DNA of 64,000 nt from Eubacterium sulci ATCC 35585 (GCA_001189495.1 CP012068.1:992001-1056000), one strand, 5' to 3'. Positions 1 to 9,511 are shown, numbered from the stretch's first letter. Translations and numbers: made by a program. Notes: generated by a model from the sequence alone, not told the origin.

Positions 1-2130
1 TATAGTATTAACTCTATCTCCCTCTTTTATAAGATTTTTTAAAGCAGAATTCACTTGTTTCTGAGTGGCTTCATTATCCGTTTTAATTTGTATTGCTTCT
101 TCTAAAGCACTATTGAATTTTTCTAGATTCTTTGCTTTAATTACCGAGATAGATTCCATCCAAGCATTACTATTGTAGAAGTTTATAGCATTATTAAGAT
201 CATCCTTATTTACTGATTCAACTGGATTAAATCCATCTGTTTTATTATCATAATCGATTTCTAAAATAACGTCATGATCATGTGCACCCTGTCCAGCTGC
301 ATCTATATTTAGGTTTATCTTTATTCTCTTTGTCTTTCCGTCAACACCTATTTCAATAGCAGTAGGAAATTTAACCTCAGTACCATTTATGCTAACATTA
401 TCTTTTTCTAAAACATTACCTTTAACCTTATCACCATCATTCTTATATGTATATAACTGACTAATTACACCAGCTGCATTGCCATTTCTATACATTGGTT
501 TTAGGTTTAAAACAAGCTTGCTCGTACCATTTTCTTCTGTAAGCTTAGCTCTTCCTATTAAGCATACATTTGCCATTGATTCTTTTTCATGATTATTATT
601 GTCTAAGAATCTTACATTTACCGTGTACTCTTTTTTTGTAGGCTTAGCAGTATTATCTTTTTCAAGCTTGTTAATTGCATCCTTCAAGGCTTTATTATAT
701 GTCTTGGTACTATCCTTAGAATCCTCAGTATAACAATAGTCCTGATTTTTCTTTACCCAATCTTCAGCATTAGAAAGTGCGGTTAAAAGTCTTCCATAGC
801 TTCCTGTCGTATAGCTATCGCCTGACTTCATTTTTTCTCTTGCAAGTTTAATTGTTTCTTCAAGATCAGTCATATTGTGTCTTAAGTAAAAAGCTGTTGC
901 AAATTTGTACTTTGTTGTTTCCGCTACAGTTTCTTTAAGAGATAGATTAGGTAGTTTTGCCTTTGCTTCTTTGTAATAATTTTCCAAATCCTTGATACTT
1001 TTTTCTGTATATCTTTCTGGGGTATATATTCCATTACTCAAATCTGAAATTTCAAAGTTTAACTTTCTTTCCAATGCTTTCTTAAGAGTAATTGAATCTT
1101 CAATATCCATAGCCGGATTAACAATTTCAAGATACTTTGAATATGTAAGTTCCTTTTCAGGTAGATTCATGAATGTATCTAGGTCATCCAGAACTTTTTT
1201 TATCGTAGCCTTTTGCTCATCATTGACATACTTTGCATCCTCATCTGCACTAAGCAAAGGTTGCAAATTCGTCTGCATCATCATTGCGTTACTTCTGATT
1301 GAATTATAATAGTCTGGTAAAACGTAACTTTCATCTTGAACCAAATTACCATACTTAATAAATATACCAAATGGTCCTATCTCATGCTCTACACCTGCAT
1401 TGTCAGTGTATTTAAGGCTTGTAACAGCAAGTTCTTCACCTGTTAATTCGCCAGGCACTGATACAGTAAATGCAATTCTAGCATTAGCCTCGCTTTGAGT
1501 AGGATCAGCTTGTTGATAGTCTAGATTCACAGGTTTTGCCATTATATAGTTCATGTAAACATATTCAATAGATTTCACCTTTGTTCTATCTACATCGAGT
1601 CTGACATCATATTGATTTCCTGATTTGATAATTCTAACCTTACCATCAAATAAGGATTTAATTTCATTGTTAACATCTCCCTTAGTATAAAGATTTTGAT
1701 TATGACCACCACCTATCTTTACAAGGTTACGTATCTCATATGAGCCACTGTAAAAGCCATCCTTACTTAAATCATGTGATACAGGATAAGCATATAGCTT
1801 TTCTGTATACGACATATCATTCAAAGCGTTCTTTAGCTCGTTGACTGTGCAAAACCGTGCCTTATCCTTATATCTTTGAGCTTCTTCCCATACCTGATAC
1901 CAATTTGTTTCATCTAAATCAGTATTCATTTCGTAATCTGTCAGTCTGTTTCTACTTGACAAATCATCCATGGCAAGAAGTTTATCTGCCTTTTGTTCAA
2001 CCTGCCTCATTAGGTTTTCTCTACTGTTTTCATCTCTGTCCTCAGCAAAGGACGAAACAGGTATGCCCGTCACGAGCAAAGCCATAATCAAAAGAGATAA
2101 AATCGACTTTTGAAATGTTTTTCTTTGCAT
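1..2130 (-). CDS. Secreted NEAT-domain-like surface protein, 3' end beyond the window
   Basis: The frame is open from an ATG at 2130 to the window edge, giving 710 codons and no stop, so the C-terminus (and any wall-sorting signal) is not visible. An AGGAGG-type site sits just upstream. Residues 1-28 form a signal peptide ending in a small-residue cleavage region (VSSFAED). About residues 498-620 resemble a NEAT (haem-binding) domain: a YTVNV start, an ESMAN segment, a 'Lkpm' strand and an ending of the type INLNIDA...ILEIDYDN. A more distant similar beta domain may lie at about residues 95-270. Helical FIVAR-like stretches lie between and after them. NEAT proteins in Gram-positive bacteria capture haem at the surface; haem binding here is inference, because I cannot confirm the usual ligand tyrosine motif. 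The promoter carries a metal-repressor-like palindrome. Confidence 0.7.
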   Translation of the reverse strand, partial: MQRKTFQKSILSLLIMALLVTGIPVSSFAEDRDENSRENLMRQVEQKADKLLAMDDLSSRNRLTDYEMNTDLDETNWYQVWEEAQRYKDKARFCTVNELKNALNDMSYTEKLYAYPVSHDLSKDGFYSGSYEIRNLVKIGGGHNQNLYTKGDVNNEIKSLFDGKVRIIKSGNQYDVRLDVDRTKVKSIEYVYMNYIMAKPVNLDYQQADPTQSEANARIAFTVSVPGELTGEELAVTSLKYTDNAGVEHEIGPFGIFIKYGNLVQDESYVLPDYYNSIRSNAMMMQTNLQPLLSADEDAKYVNDEQKATIKKVLDDLDTFMNLPEKELTYSKYLEIVNPAMDIEDSITLKKALERKLNFEISDLSNGIYTPERYTEKSIKDLENYYKEAKAKLPNLSLKETVAETTKYKFATAFYLRHNMTDLEETIKLAREKMKSGDSYTTGSYGRLLTALSNAEDWVKKNQDYCYTEDSKDSTKTYNKALKDAINKLEKDNTAKPTKKEYTVNVRFLDNNNHEKESMANVCLIGRAKLTEENGTSKLVLNLKPMYRNGNAAGVISQLYTYKNDGDKVKGNVLEKDNVSINGTEVKFPTAIEIGVDGKTKRIKINLNIDAAGQGAHDHDVILEIDYDNKTDGFNPVESVNKDDLNNAINFYNSNAWMESISVIKAKNLEKFNSALEEAIQIKTDNEATQKQVNSALKNLIKEGDRVNTI

Positions 2131-2191
2131 TTTGTCTTTCCTCCTAAAAACATAAATCCATTTTTCCCATCCATTCGTGTAATGAGAAAAT

Positions 2192-2220
2192 TTTAGATTA
2201 GCAAGGCTAATCTATCTCAA
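2192..2220 (-). promoter_or_regulatory. Promoter of the NEAT-like gene with overlapping DtxR/IdeR-like operator
   Basis: On the minus strand a -35 like TTGAGA (2220-2215) and a -10 like TCTAAA (2197-2192) are 17 bases apart. The spacer and the start of the -10 contain a perfect 8-base inverted repeat, AGATTAGC-N3-GCTAATCT (2195-2213). A second weaker repeat, GTTAG-N6-CTAAC, lies just upstream at 2230-2245. TTAG/CTAA dyads are typical of DtxR/IdeR/MtsR iron-dependent repressors. A repressor site between -35 and -10 fits iron repression of a haem-uptake gene. The symmetry is seen; the regulator is inferred. Confidence 0.5.
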
Positions 2221-2528
2221 TAAAAGTCAGTTAGTTTCATCTAACCAACATGCAATAAAAAAAGTACATCATGATATGTACACTGCATTTAGCTACATAT
2301 ATACCTTAGCACCACTAGATATTAGTAGCAAATATATTTTTATTGCACAAACGCTACAAATAACCCTAAATTCATTATTTTTAGTAAAATAATTGGCATA
2401 AAATCAAGCTATATATACATGTTGCTGTATTACTACAAGTATTTTTAAGTGCACTCTAAATTATCATGTGGGTGATTTTTACCTGCGTGTTGTACATACA
2501 AGAAAATTAAAGATAAAGCATTTAAAAA
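2221..2528. other. Gene-free intergenic stretch with short dyads
   Basis: No credible gene is visible. It holds the second TTAG/CTAA dyad (2230-2245), a GTACAT-N6-ATGTAC dyad (2264-2281) and an element with arms GCTAC (2292-2296) and GTAGC (2325-2329). The last element has a partial match upstream of another surface-protein gene at 37017-37050. The far end is the terminator of the FNT operon. Confidence 0.5.
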
Positions 2529-2556
2529 GCACTTCAAGCATTTGAGCTTGAAGTGC
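2524..2556 (-). terminator. Rho-independent terminator of the OPT-peptidase-FNT operon
   Basis: A perfect 11-base stem (2529-2539 with 2546-2556) and a 6-base loop are followed, on the minus strand, by a T-run at 2528-2524. It lies 17 bases after the FNT stop codon. Confidence 0.9.
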
Positions 2557-2572
2557 ACCCCAGTTTTATAAT

Positions 2573-3421
2573 TTATTTTTTTCTCATAAATGCAAGCCAG
2601 TATGCAGTTCCAACAAATATTGTTCCTCCAATTATATTTCCTAGAGTTACAGGTAGTAGGTTTCCTAGGAAGAAACTGCTCCAATCAAGATTTGCAATAT
2701 CGCTCTGTTTTACTCCTAGTTGCAAAGCTGCATCAACATATTGACTATTTTCTTTAGCGAAAAGACCCGCTGATATATAATACATATTTGCGATGCTATG
2801 CTCAAATCCAGCCGTGACAAACATCATTATTGGGAAAAAGATTGCCATTATTTTACTACCAATGTCTCTAGCCGCTGTAGATCCCCATACAGCAAGACAT
2901 ACAAGCCAGTTACACATAAGACCAAGCAATATAGCATTTGATGTTGAAAGAGAAACCTTAGCGCAAGCTATCTTAATTGTTGCTCCTCCTAGCATAGAAT
3001 TCGCAAAATCAGGTTGCCCTGCTTTAACTACCAAAAATGCTATGATTATTGATCCAACAAAGTTAGCTACATAAACAATGATCCAGCTTGTAAGAAGCTT
3101 CTGTAAGCTTATTCTCTTCTCATAAACTCCCATAAGCATGAGATTGTTTCCTGTGAAAAGTTCAGATCCACATACTACTACAAGAATGAGTCCTCCCGAG
3201 AATACAAAAGCACTTATGAGCTTTGATATTCCAAGTGTACTTGGATTATTCATTAGCTGAAAAGCTGCCGTATTAGATGCTACTGCTGCAAAAGCGATGT
3301 AAGCACCTGCTATTATTCCCAAAACTATCTTCTGAAGTAGGTTTAAATTAGCCTTATTCTCTGCGACTGTAACTAGTTCGCCTGCCACCTCATTAGGTGT
3401 TAAAAAGTTTCTTTCAATCAT
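2573..3421 (-). CDS. Formate/nitrite transporter (FNT) family channel
   Basis: The 282-residue protein has the usual FNT length and about six membrane helices. An N-terminal amphipathic segment (FLTPNEVAGE) precedes the first helix, and the glycine-rich SELFTGNN segment at about residues 105-112 is characteristic of FocA/NirC channels. FNT channels move small monovalent anions such as formate, nitrite or hydrosulfide; the substrate cannot be told from sequence alone. The ATG at 3421 has a GAGG site upstream. It follows the P1-family peptidase by 19 bases and is the last gene before a strong terminator, so the three genes 6046-2573 are very likely one transcript. Its association with peptide uptake may point to export of a fermentation product. 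Confidence 0.9.
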   Translation of the reverse strand: MIERNFLTPNEVAGELVTVAENKANLNLLQKIVLGIIAGAYIAFAAVASNTAAFQLMNNPSTLGISKLISAFVFSGGLILVVVCGSELFTGNNLMLMGVYEKRISLQKLLTSWIIVYVANFVGSIIIAFLVVKAGQPDFANSMLGGATIKIACAKVSLSTSNAILLGLMCNWLVCLAVWGSTAARDIGSKIMAIFFPIMMFVTAGFEHSIANMYYISAGLFAKENSQYVDAALQLGVKQSDIANLDWSSFFLGNLLPVTLGNIIGGTIFVGTAYWLAFMRKK

Positions 3422-3440
3422 TTTTATTCCTCAATTAAGG

Positions 3441-4424
3441 TCATAAATCTGAATATGATTTTGTTCCTAATATACCCTTCGCTGATTTTACCCCTGAAAC
3501 TATAGCCTTCTCAAGCTCCTCAGTTGCAATTACAGCTAGTGCATCAAAGCTATTATCATCAAGCTTTAGTGTTCCAGATGACATAACAAAGATTGTATCA
3601 CCATCTACGCTTGTATGCACAGGCATTATACGCCTAGCATACGCATCGTGACATATAGATGCAAGTTTTTTACACTGTGCCTTTGTTAAAACGGCATTTG
3701 TCATAATGCAACTTATAGTTGTATTACCCGAAAAAACATTCTTTGACTGGTAGATATTGTCCTTCATTGCCTGGCAAGTTGATAAGAGCTTTCCATCAGA
3801 TGACATAAGTCCTGCTATCTCTTTGCCATCAAAGTCAAATACATCACCCATTGCATTTACAGCTGATATTGCTCCAACTTGAAGTTCGCCTACCTGTACA
3901 GCAGAAGAACCGATACCGCTCTTCATCATGCCTTCTATGCCGTTATATTTACCAACTGTAGCTCCAGTTCCAGCACCGAAGTTTCCCTGCTTAAATCCGA
4001 TATTTTCTCCTTCATAGGCATTGTGAGCTGCACTATAGCCCATATCTTTATTTGGATATGAGTTTTGACCAATCTGAAGATCAAATAATGAAGCTCCGCA
4101 AACAATTGGCACCTTTCCTACGCCTACATCAAAGCCAATATCCTTTGATGCAAGATAGTCCATGACTCCGCTAGAGGCTTCAAGCCCATATGCGCTTCCT
4201 CCTGAGAGAACAACAGCATGAATAGCTTGTACCATGTTTTCGGGACTTAAAAGATCAGTTTCCCTAGTTGCAGGGCCTCCACCTCTCACATCTACTGAAG
4301 CTGTGGCGCCATCCTTTGATGAAATAACAGTCACGCCAGTTAGCTTATCAAAGTCTTCGGCTGATCCGATATGAAAATCCTTCATATCGCATACATCTAT
4401 TTGCTTTATATCCAAATTTGACAT
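3441..4424 (-). CDS. P1-family (S58, DmpA-type) peptidase
   Basis: Belongs to the DmpA/P1 family of N-terminal-nucleophile aminopeptidases, which self-cleave and release N-terminal residues or split beta- or D-amino peptides. Visible family blocks are GGGPATRETDLL, VLSGGSAYGLEA, the GNFGAGTGATVGK loop, VGAISAVNAMGDV, and the NTTI segment that carries the likely nucleophilic threonine at the auto-cleavage point, followed by TNAVLTKAQ and RIMPVHTSVDGDT. TTG, ATG and GTG codons lie in frame upstream (4439-4433). I chose ATG 4424 because GGTGA is correctly spaced before it, giving 327 residues. It starts 18 bases after the stop of the oligopeptide transporter, which suggests imported peptides are its substrate. 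Confidence 0.88.
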   Translation of the reverse strand: MSNLDIKQIDVCDMKDFHIGSAEDFDKLTGVTVISSKDGATASVDVRGGGPATRETDLLSPENMVQAIHAVVLSGGSAYGLEASSGVMDYLASKDIGFDVGVGKVPIVCGASLFDLQIGQNSYPNKDMGYSAAHNAYEGENIGFKQGNFGAGTGATVGKYNGIEGMMKSGIGSSAVQVGELQVGAISAVNAMGDVFDFDGKEIAGLMSSDGKLLSTCQAMKDNIYQSKNVFSGNTTISCIMTNAVLTKAQCKKLASICHDAYARRIMPVHTSVDGDTIFVMSSGTLKLDDNSFDALAVIATEELEKAIVSGVKSAKGILGTKSYSDL

Positions 4425-4441
4425 ATCAATCACCATCAAAG

Positions 4442-6046
4442 CTATGCTATAGCCTTAACCGCAACGATAATTGCGATTACTACACCAACTACACCTTCGC
4501 CTCCTAAGACGCCGGAAGCGATGATCTGTCCCTTGCTCTCCTTCTCAAAGTTTGGAAGGAATTTATCTACTATAAATCTAAGCGCTCCACCTATGAATGC
4601 AGTAGCAGATAGATAAAACGGTAGATATACACCAAGACCAAATGTCATAACTGGAAGCTTTAGACAATACAGAATCGCCGCTGCAACTAGTCCGAACATA
4701 AATACAGGATAGTTCGATATACCCGTAATCATAGCAGAAACTGCGTGAGCCTGCGCTGCAGCAAATGTACCATCATTGAATGCATTCCCTCCGTATGCCT
4801 TTAGCATGAAGTAGAAAACAAAAACAGATACAATTGCACCTATAAAACCACCAATAACCTCAGCAATCCACTGAGCCTTAGCATTTGTCTTAAGTATGTG
4901 TCCGGCCTTAAAATCGTTCATTACATCGCCTGTGAGACCGCATGCAATTGCAACAATTGCTGCTACAAATAGCGCCTCATTTTGGCCGATTGAACTTATT
5001 GTCTTAACAACCAGTAGAACAAATATACCGAAGATTTCCATTGGATTTATTCCTGATTGTCCCACGCACTGTGATGACATAGATGTTGTTAGCCAAACAC
5101 CTATTATAGTAATTACCGAAGCTATTATGCCTAGATTGCAAACGTATGTAAGTACAAATACGAGCAAAACAAGAAATATAGGCGCCCATCTCATTGGAAG
5201 AACTGAATCACCTGTGTTTTCCTTGCTAAACATAGCTCCAAATATCTTTTTCAAATTAGGGAGTATTCCCTTAATTAAAATACCTATTCCTGTTCCGACC
5301 ATCATTCCAAGTCCTAGTGACTGTTTGATGTCAGTGGCTTGCTGTAAAGTAAAAAATCCAAACTTTTGTCCAAAGATTAGAATTCCAAAATCACCTACAA
5401 CAGCGCCTAAGAACCATACACCTATAAATAAAGGACCTACAATATATCCAATAGCAACTAGCATAGGTGAAATATAGAATCCTCCGACAGATCCATACTT
5501 CATCATTCCCTTACTAAACCAGGTCTGAGGTATCTTAGTAAACCAATCTCTTAACACAGCAAATAGGCCAGCTATGCCAAATGATGTGAAGAGCAGTACC
5601 GATTTTTTGCCTCCCTTATCTCCTACTTCTAATAAGTCTGCAGCAGCTTGTCCCATAGCATATGGGAGTTCCTGAGTCTCTATGAAATATTTACGCATCA
5701 AAGCTGTAAATATCAAGCCTAAGGCTGTACCTCCAAGTGCGATTACAAGAAGTTGCACAAGGGAAATCTCCGCATTTGGATTAAGAATAAATATTCCTGG
5801 TATGGTGAAAGCCACACCACCTGCAACCATTGCACCTGCTGACATAGCAGTATGTGTAACATTTATCTCATTGAGACTTGTGTTACCTAGCGCCTTAAGG
5901 CAAACCATTGAAAACAGAGCCACAAACATTATTGGCCATGGAAGCGAGCTTAGCTTCAGTGCGATGAACATAGAGCTGCAAGTAATAATTACTGAACCTA
6001 TAGCACCGATAACCATACCCCTTACGGTTAGTTGTTTACCATTCAT
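4442..6046 (-). CDS. OPT/YSL-family oligopeptide transporter
   Basis: A 534-residue polytopic membrane protein with roughly 14 hydrophobic segments. It matches the prokaryotic OPT family in its RGMVIGAIGSVIIT start, the INVTHTAMSAGAMVAGG block, the PYAMGQAAADLLEVGDKGGKK loop and the GLTGDVMNDFKAGHILKT motif typical of OPT proteins. OPT transporters import oligopeptides (or metal-chelate complexes in the YSL branch) by proton coupling. The start at 6046 has an AGGAG site 8 bases upstream. It leads an operon with a P1 peptidase and an FNT channel, which favours peptide uptake followed by intracellular hydrolysis. Confidence 0.9.
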   Translation of the reverse strand: MNGKQLTVRGMVIGAIGSVIITCSSMFIALKLSSLPWPIMFVALFSMVCLKALGNTSLNEINVTHTAMSAGAMVAGGVAFTIPGIFILNPNAEISLVQLLVIALGGTALGLIFTALMRKYFIETQELPYAMGQAAADLLEVGDKGGKKSVLLFTSFGIAGLFAVLRDWFTKIPQTWFSKGMMKYGSVGGFYISPMLVAIGYIVGPLFIGVWFLGAVVGDFGILIFGQKFGFFTLQQATDIKQSLGLGMMVGTGIGILIKGILPNLKKIFGAMFSKENTGDSVLPMRWAPIFLVLLVFVLTYVCNLGIIASVITIIGVWLTTSMSSQCVGQSGINPMEIFGIFVLLVVKTISSIGQNEALFVAAIVAIACGLTGDVMNDFKAGHILKTNAKAQWIAEVIGGFIGAIVSVFVFYFMLKAYGGNAFNDGTFAAAQAHAVSAMITGISNYPVFMFGLVAAAILYCLKLPVMTFGLGVYLPFYLSATAFIGGALRFIVDKFLPNFEKESKGQIIASGVLGGEGVVGVVIAIIVAVKAIA

Positions 6047-6131
6047 TTTACATTCTCCTAAATTAATTCAAATACACGTATTACAATAACTTGCGTTTTG
6101 ATTTTATCCAATTAGAAAAACATAAAGACAA

Positions 6132-6160
6132 CAAAAGAGTAGTCAAAAACTACTCTTTTG
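6132..6160 (-). terminator. Rho-independent terminator after rpmF
   Basis: A perfect 12-base stem (6132-6143 with 6149-6160), loop of five, is followed on the minus strand by a T-rich tail. It lies 19 bases after the rpmF stop and separates rpmF from the OPT operon. Confidence 0.85.
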
Positions 6161-6178
6161 AATCCATATATTCGCTTA

Positions 6179-6364
6179 TTAAGCTTCTTCTGTTGCCACT
6201 ATTTCTTTGCCATCATAATAGTTACATGTTGGGCAAACTCTGTGTGGAAGCTTTGGCTGATGACATTGAGGGCAGATCGAAATTCCCGGTAATGATTTCT
6301 TCATATTCGGTGATCTTCTCATATCTCTTTTGGCCTTTGATGTTTTCCTCTTTGGAACTGCCAT
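6179..6364 (-). CDS. rpmF: 50S ribosomal protein L32
   Basis: The 61-residue protein begins [18 protein letters not shown], the L32 signature. It carries the zinc-ribbon cysteine pairs CPQC and CPTC (about residues 32-48), so it is the zinc-binding C+ form. A GAGGAGG site precedes the ATG. It lies 98 bases downstream of ackA. In many Bacillota a DUF177 (YceD) gene sits between ackA and rpmF and plsX follows; neither is present here. A terminator closes the unit. Confidence 0.97.
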   Translation of the reverse strand: MAVPKRKTSKAKRDMRRSPNMKKSLPGISICPQCHQPKLPHRVCPTCNYYDGKEIVATEEA

Positions 6365-6462
6365 TTCTACACCTCCTCGTTCGAAGTCTAATTATATATA
6401 AAATATATAATATTACGCAATAACTATTAAAGTATATCTATATCTAGCTATCTTGTCAACTA

Positions 6463-7668
6463 TTATCTATTAATTTTTCTTGCGATGCTGTATGTATCTC
6501 TTGCAATCATCAGCTCTTCGTTTGTTGGGATAAGTAGAAGCTGAACCTTAGAGTCATCTGTTGAGATCTTTGTCTCATGACCTCTTACCTTGTTCTTAAT
6601 TGGATCTAGCTTGATTCCTAGGTTACCAAGGTCTGTACAAATGATTTCTCTCATTGAGATATCGTTCTCACCTACACCAGCTGTAAAGATGATAGCATCA
6701 ACACCGTTCATCTCTGCAATGTAAGCGCCGATGTAGAATCTAACCTTCTGAGCAAAGATTCTTAGAGCAAGAGCTGCTCTTTCGTTTCCGTCATTAACAG
6801 CAGTCTCAAGGTCTCTGAAGTCACTTGAAACGCCTGAAATACCATATACACCTGACTTCTTGTTAAGTACATCGTTTACCTGTGCATCTGTTAGGCCTTC
6901 CTTCTCCTTGATGTAGTTAACGATAGCTGGGTCAATGTCACCGCTTCGTGTTCCCATTACTAGACCCTCAAGTGGTGTGAATCCCATTGATGTATTGATT
7001 ACTCTACCGTGCTTGATAGCTGTAACTGAAGCACCATTACCAAGGTGGCATGTGATAAGCTTTAGATCGTTAATGTTAACGCTCATCATCTGTGCAGCCT
7101 TCTGAGCAACATACTTATGTGATGTTCCGTGGAATCCGTATCTTCTTACACGATACTTCTCATAATATTCATATGGAAGAGCATATAGGTATGACTGTGG
7201 TGGCATTGTCTGATGGAAAGCTGTATCAAATACCGCTACCATCGGAGTCTTAGGCATAAGTTCCTTGCATGCAGCTATACCAAGTAGGTTTGGTGGGTTG
7301 TGAAGTGGAGCAAGCTCGATACAATCCTCAAGAGCCTGGATAACTGACTCTGTAATTAGAACTGATTCTGCATACATTTCTCCAGCGTGTACAACTCTGT
7401 GTCCTACAGCACCGATTTCGTCCATGTTCTTTACAACGCCATGTCCCTTATCCTGAACTGCTGCCAGAACCTGAGCGATTGCATCCTTGTGGTCCTTCAT
7501 AGGAACTTCCATTACAACCTTGTCACATCCTGTCTTAGTATGGTTGATAACTGATCCATCCATACCAATTCTCTCAACTAATCCCTTTGCAAGAAGAGTT
7601 TCATCTGTCATATCAAGAACCTGATACTTAAGTGATGAACTACCACAGTTGATAACTAATACTTTCAT
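6463..7668 (-). CDS. ackA: Acetate kinase
   Basis: Interconverts acetyl phosphate plus ADP with acetate plus ATP in the cytoplasm, the ATP-yielding last step of acetate fermentation. The start [14 protein letters not shown] is the ASKHA nucleotide-fold N-terminus. [57 protein letters not shown] and FTAGVGEND follow in the canonical order. The open frame extends to 7680, but ATG 7668 is preferred because GGAGG lies 7 bases upstream; this gives 401 residues, the normal length. No phosphotransacetylase gene is next to it. Confidence 0.98.
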   Translation of the reverse strand: MKVLVINCGSSSLKYQVLDMTDETLLAKGLVERIGMDGSVINHTKTGCDKVVMEVPMKDHKDAIAQVLAAVQDKGHGVVKNMDEIGAVGHRVVHAGEMYAESVLITESVIQALEDCIELAPLHNPPNLLGIAACKELMPKTPMVAVFDTAFHQTMPPQSYLYALPYEYYEKYRVRRYGFHGTSHKYVAQKAAQMMSVNINDLKLITCHLGNGASVTAIKHGRVINTSMGFTPLEGLVMGTRSGDIDPAIVNYIKEKEGLTDAQVNDVLNKKSGVYGISGVSSDFRDLETAVNDGNERAALALRIFAQKVRFYIGAYIAEMNGVDAIIFTAGVGENDISMREIICTDLGNLGIKLDPIKNKVRGHETKISTDDSKVQLLLIPTNEELMIARDTYSIARKINR

Positions 7669-7804
7669 ATATTCCTCCATGTCTGTACATATATTTATTA
7701 AACTTTACCATAAAATAATACTATATGGATGCCTTAAAATCAAGACATTGACTATATTTAGTGAAATTTTATGGATCTAAACCAAAACAATAAACTCTTA
7801 GTGG

Positions 7805-8911
7805 TTATATAAGAGCAATTGGTTTTTGCACAAAATCACTATTTTTATACAAGTCATTACCGTAAATTATGTTATACATATCGCTCGCTAAAACGTCGTA
7901 CTTTATAGTTTCTGCTATTCTCTTGTCAATTAACGCCTTAGGAATACTGTCTATTACAGGTATCTGATCTAGTTCTTTTATCGCCCTTAACAAGCTTGCA
8001 CCCTTTTTGTCAAAAGCAAGAGGTCTAGCATATAGACTAGCTTCGTTGATTATTTCGTTATTCAATCCAAACAAAGCCTGAACAAATAGCCTATTTATAC
8101 GACTATATGTGTATCTCTTTGATTTTACACGCATTACTAAGTCTTCAAGACTATGGGCATATCTAATCTCGGCCTTAATTTTATTTCCGAGTCCCTCACC
8201 TGCGGATGCTATTTTATCAATTTCTTCTGCACTCATCAAAAGCAACTTACTTCTAACAACATCAAAATATCTTTGCTCAAATTCAGCTGATTTTTGGGGA
8301 TTATCCTCTTTCCAAATTCTGCGAATATCACTAGCGGTCTCTAGATGTCCCTTACCTATCCTTTTTATCGTATAAGCATCCAAACTATCTATGTGTCTAA
8401 GATATTCCAAAGCTAGAATATTATTCGGCTCAGTTAGAATTTTTTCATCGAAATCAGGGGACATAGATGATATTAGCATACTTCTTGCTGCAGGATATGA
8501 ATATCCCTTTGATAAAATGTCCTTTAGTTCATCCGAATAATCAATATCTATCTTGGTTAATAGCTCAACCGCATTCTTGAGCTGCTTTATATTGCCTGAC
8601 TCGCTGCCAAAAGCAAGCACATCGACTACTCCAAGATTTTCTAGTATGTTAACTCCACCATATGCAAACTGCCCTGCACTGGCGCACGAAAATACAAGTG
8701 GAAGCTCTAAAACTAGATTCACTCCGCCTTCTACAGCTCTTTCCGCCCTTTGCCACTTATCAAAAAGAGCGGGGTATCCCCGCTGCATAAAATTACCGCT
8801 CATTATTGCAATCACAAAATCAGCATCCAGATTTTGTCTGGCGTTATCTATTAGATGCTTGTGACCATCGTGAAACGGATTAAATTCAGTTACTATTCCT
8901 ATAGTCTTCAT
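7805..8911 (-). CDS. tmcAL: tRNA(Met) cytidine acetate ligase
   Basis: Activates acetate with ATP and acetylates the wobble cytidine C34 of elongator tRNA-Met (established for the YlbM/TmcAL family). The N-terminal nucleotidyltransferase fold shows the HxGH-type motif in EFNPFHDGHKHLI (about residues 9-21), then MSGNFMQRG, FDKWQRAERAVEGG and LELPLVFSCASAGQFA. It is 368 residues, slightly shorter than the usual 380-400. It starts 5 bases after the preceding coiled-coil gene's stop and leads toward ackA, a natural setting for an acetate-using enzyme. Confidence 0.93.
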   Translation of the reverse strand: MKTIGIVTEFNPFHDGHKHLIDNARQNLDADFVIAIMSGNFMQRGYPALFDKWQRAERAVEGGVNLVLELPLVFSCASAGQFAYGGVNILENLGVVDVLAFGSESGNIKQLKNAVELLTKIDIDYSDELKDILSKGYSYPAARSMLISSMSPDFDEKILTEPNNILALEYLRHIDSLDAYTIKRIGKGHLETASDIRRIWKEDNPQKSAEFEQRYFDVVRSKLLLMSAEEIDKIASAGEGLGNKIKAEIRYAHSLEDLVMRVKSKRYTYSRINRLFVQALFGLNNEIINEASLYARPLAFDKKGASLLRAIKELDQIPVIDSIPKALIDKRIAETIKYDVLASDMYNIIYGNDLYKNSDFVQKPIALI

Positions 8912-8916
8912 CAGTA

Positions 8917-9495
8917 CTATTCTTCCTCAGATTTGGATTCTCCAATAGGAATATCTATTCTGTGCTTCTCTATCTCAGTATTCTGTGTCTCCTCAGCTAT
9001 GCTTCTGATGTCCTTGATATCAGACTCAAGCTTCTTTGAAATATCATTGAAGTGGGCATTTATGTCATTATACATAGCATCAAAATACTTGCTATTAAGC
9101 TCATCCATCTTGACACGGAAGTTATTCAAAACATCATCCATGTATGCATATGTTCTAAGTCTCATGTTCTTAGAATACTCATCAGCTCTTCTGTAAATCT
9201 CACCTGAAACATCTACTGCTCTCTCAGTGATTACATCCTTTTCGACCATCATGTCGGCCTGCTTCTTAGCCTCGATGATAATCTTCTCATACTCATTTCT
9301 GGCATTATCCAAGATAGTATTTTTTTCTCTTCTAATCCATTCAGCCTGCTGAACGTCATCTGGGAAGCTTAGTCTAATGTCCTTTGCTATATCCAAAATC
9401 TCGTTTGCATCGACCATGATTTTGCCTGTGAGAGGTAGCTTTGGTGCTACATTAATAATTTCTTCCAATTCTTCTAATAGTTCGTAGATTGTCAT
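8917..9495 (-). CDS. Coiled-coil protein of the 'ATPase subunit B/H-like' type, function unknown
   Basis: The 192-residue, highly charged helical protein has no membrane segment. Residues 50-170 form long heptad-like stretches (ARNEYEKIIIEAKKQADMM and so on). Such proteins between coaD and tmcAL in Clostridia are usually labelled as ATP synthase B-like, but without the membrane anchor of real subunit b this label describes only the coiled coil. An AGGAGG site precedes ATG 9495. It lies 17 bases after coaD and 5 before tmcAL, so it is co-transcribed with them. A structural or cell-envelope (DivIVA-like) role is possible but unproven. Confidence 0.75.
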   Translation of the reverse strand: MTIYELLEELEEIINVAPKLPLTGKIMVDANEILDIAKDIRLSFPDDVQQAEWIRREKNTILDNARNEYEKIIIEAKKQADMMVEKDVITERAVDVSGEIYRRADEYSKNMRLRTYAYMDDVLNNFRVKMDELNSKYFDAMYNDINAHFNDISKKLESDIKDIRSIAEETQNTEIEKHRIDIPIGESKSEEE

Positions 9496-9511
9496 CCTAA
9501 TCCTCCTATGC

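Noticed and set aside
1857-2087. Plus-strand open frame at the signal-peptide end of the NEAT-like gene
   Set aside because: No binding site and antisense to the clear signal peptide and start of the minus-strand gene.
4896-5477. Plus-strand frame of 193 codons inside the OPT transporter
   Set aside because: Antisense to a well-conserved transporter, with no ribosome binding site.
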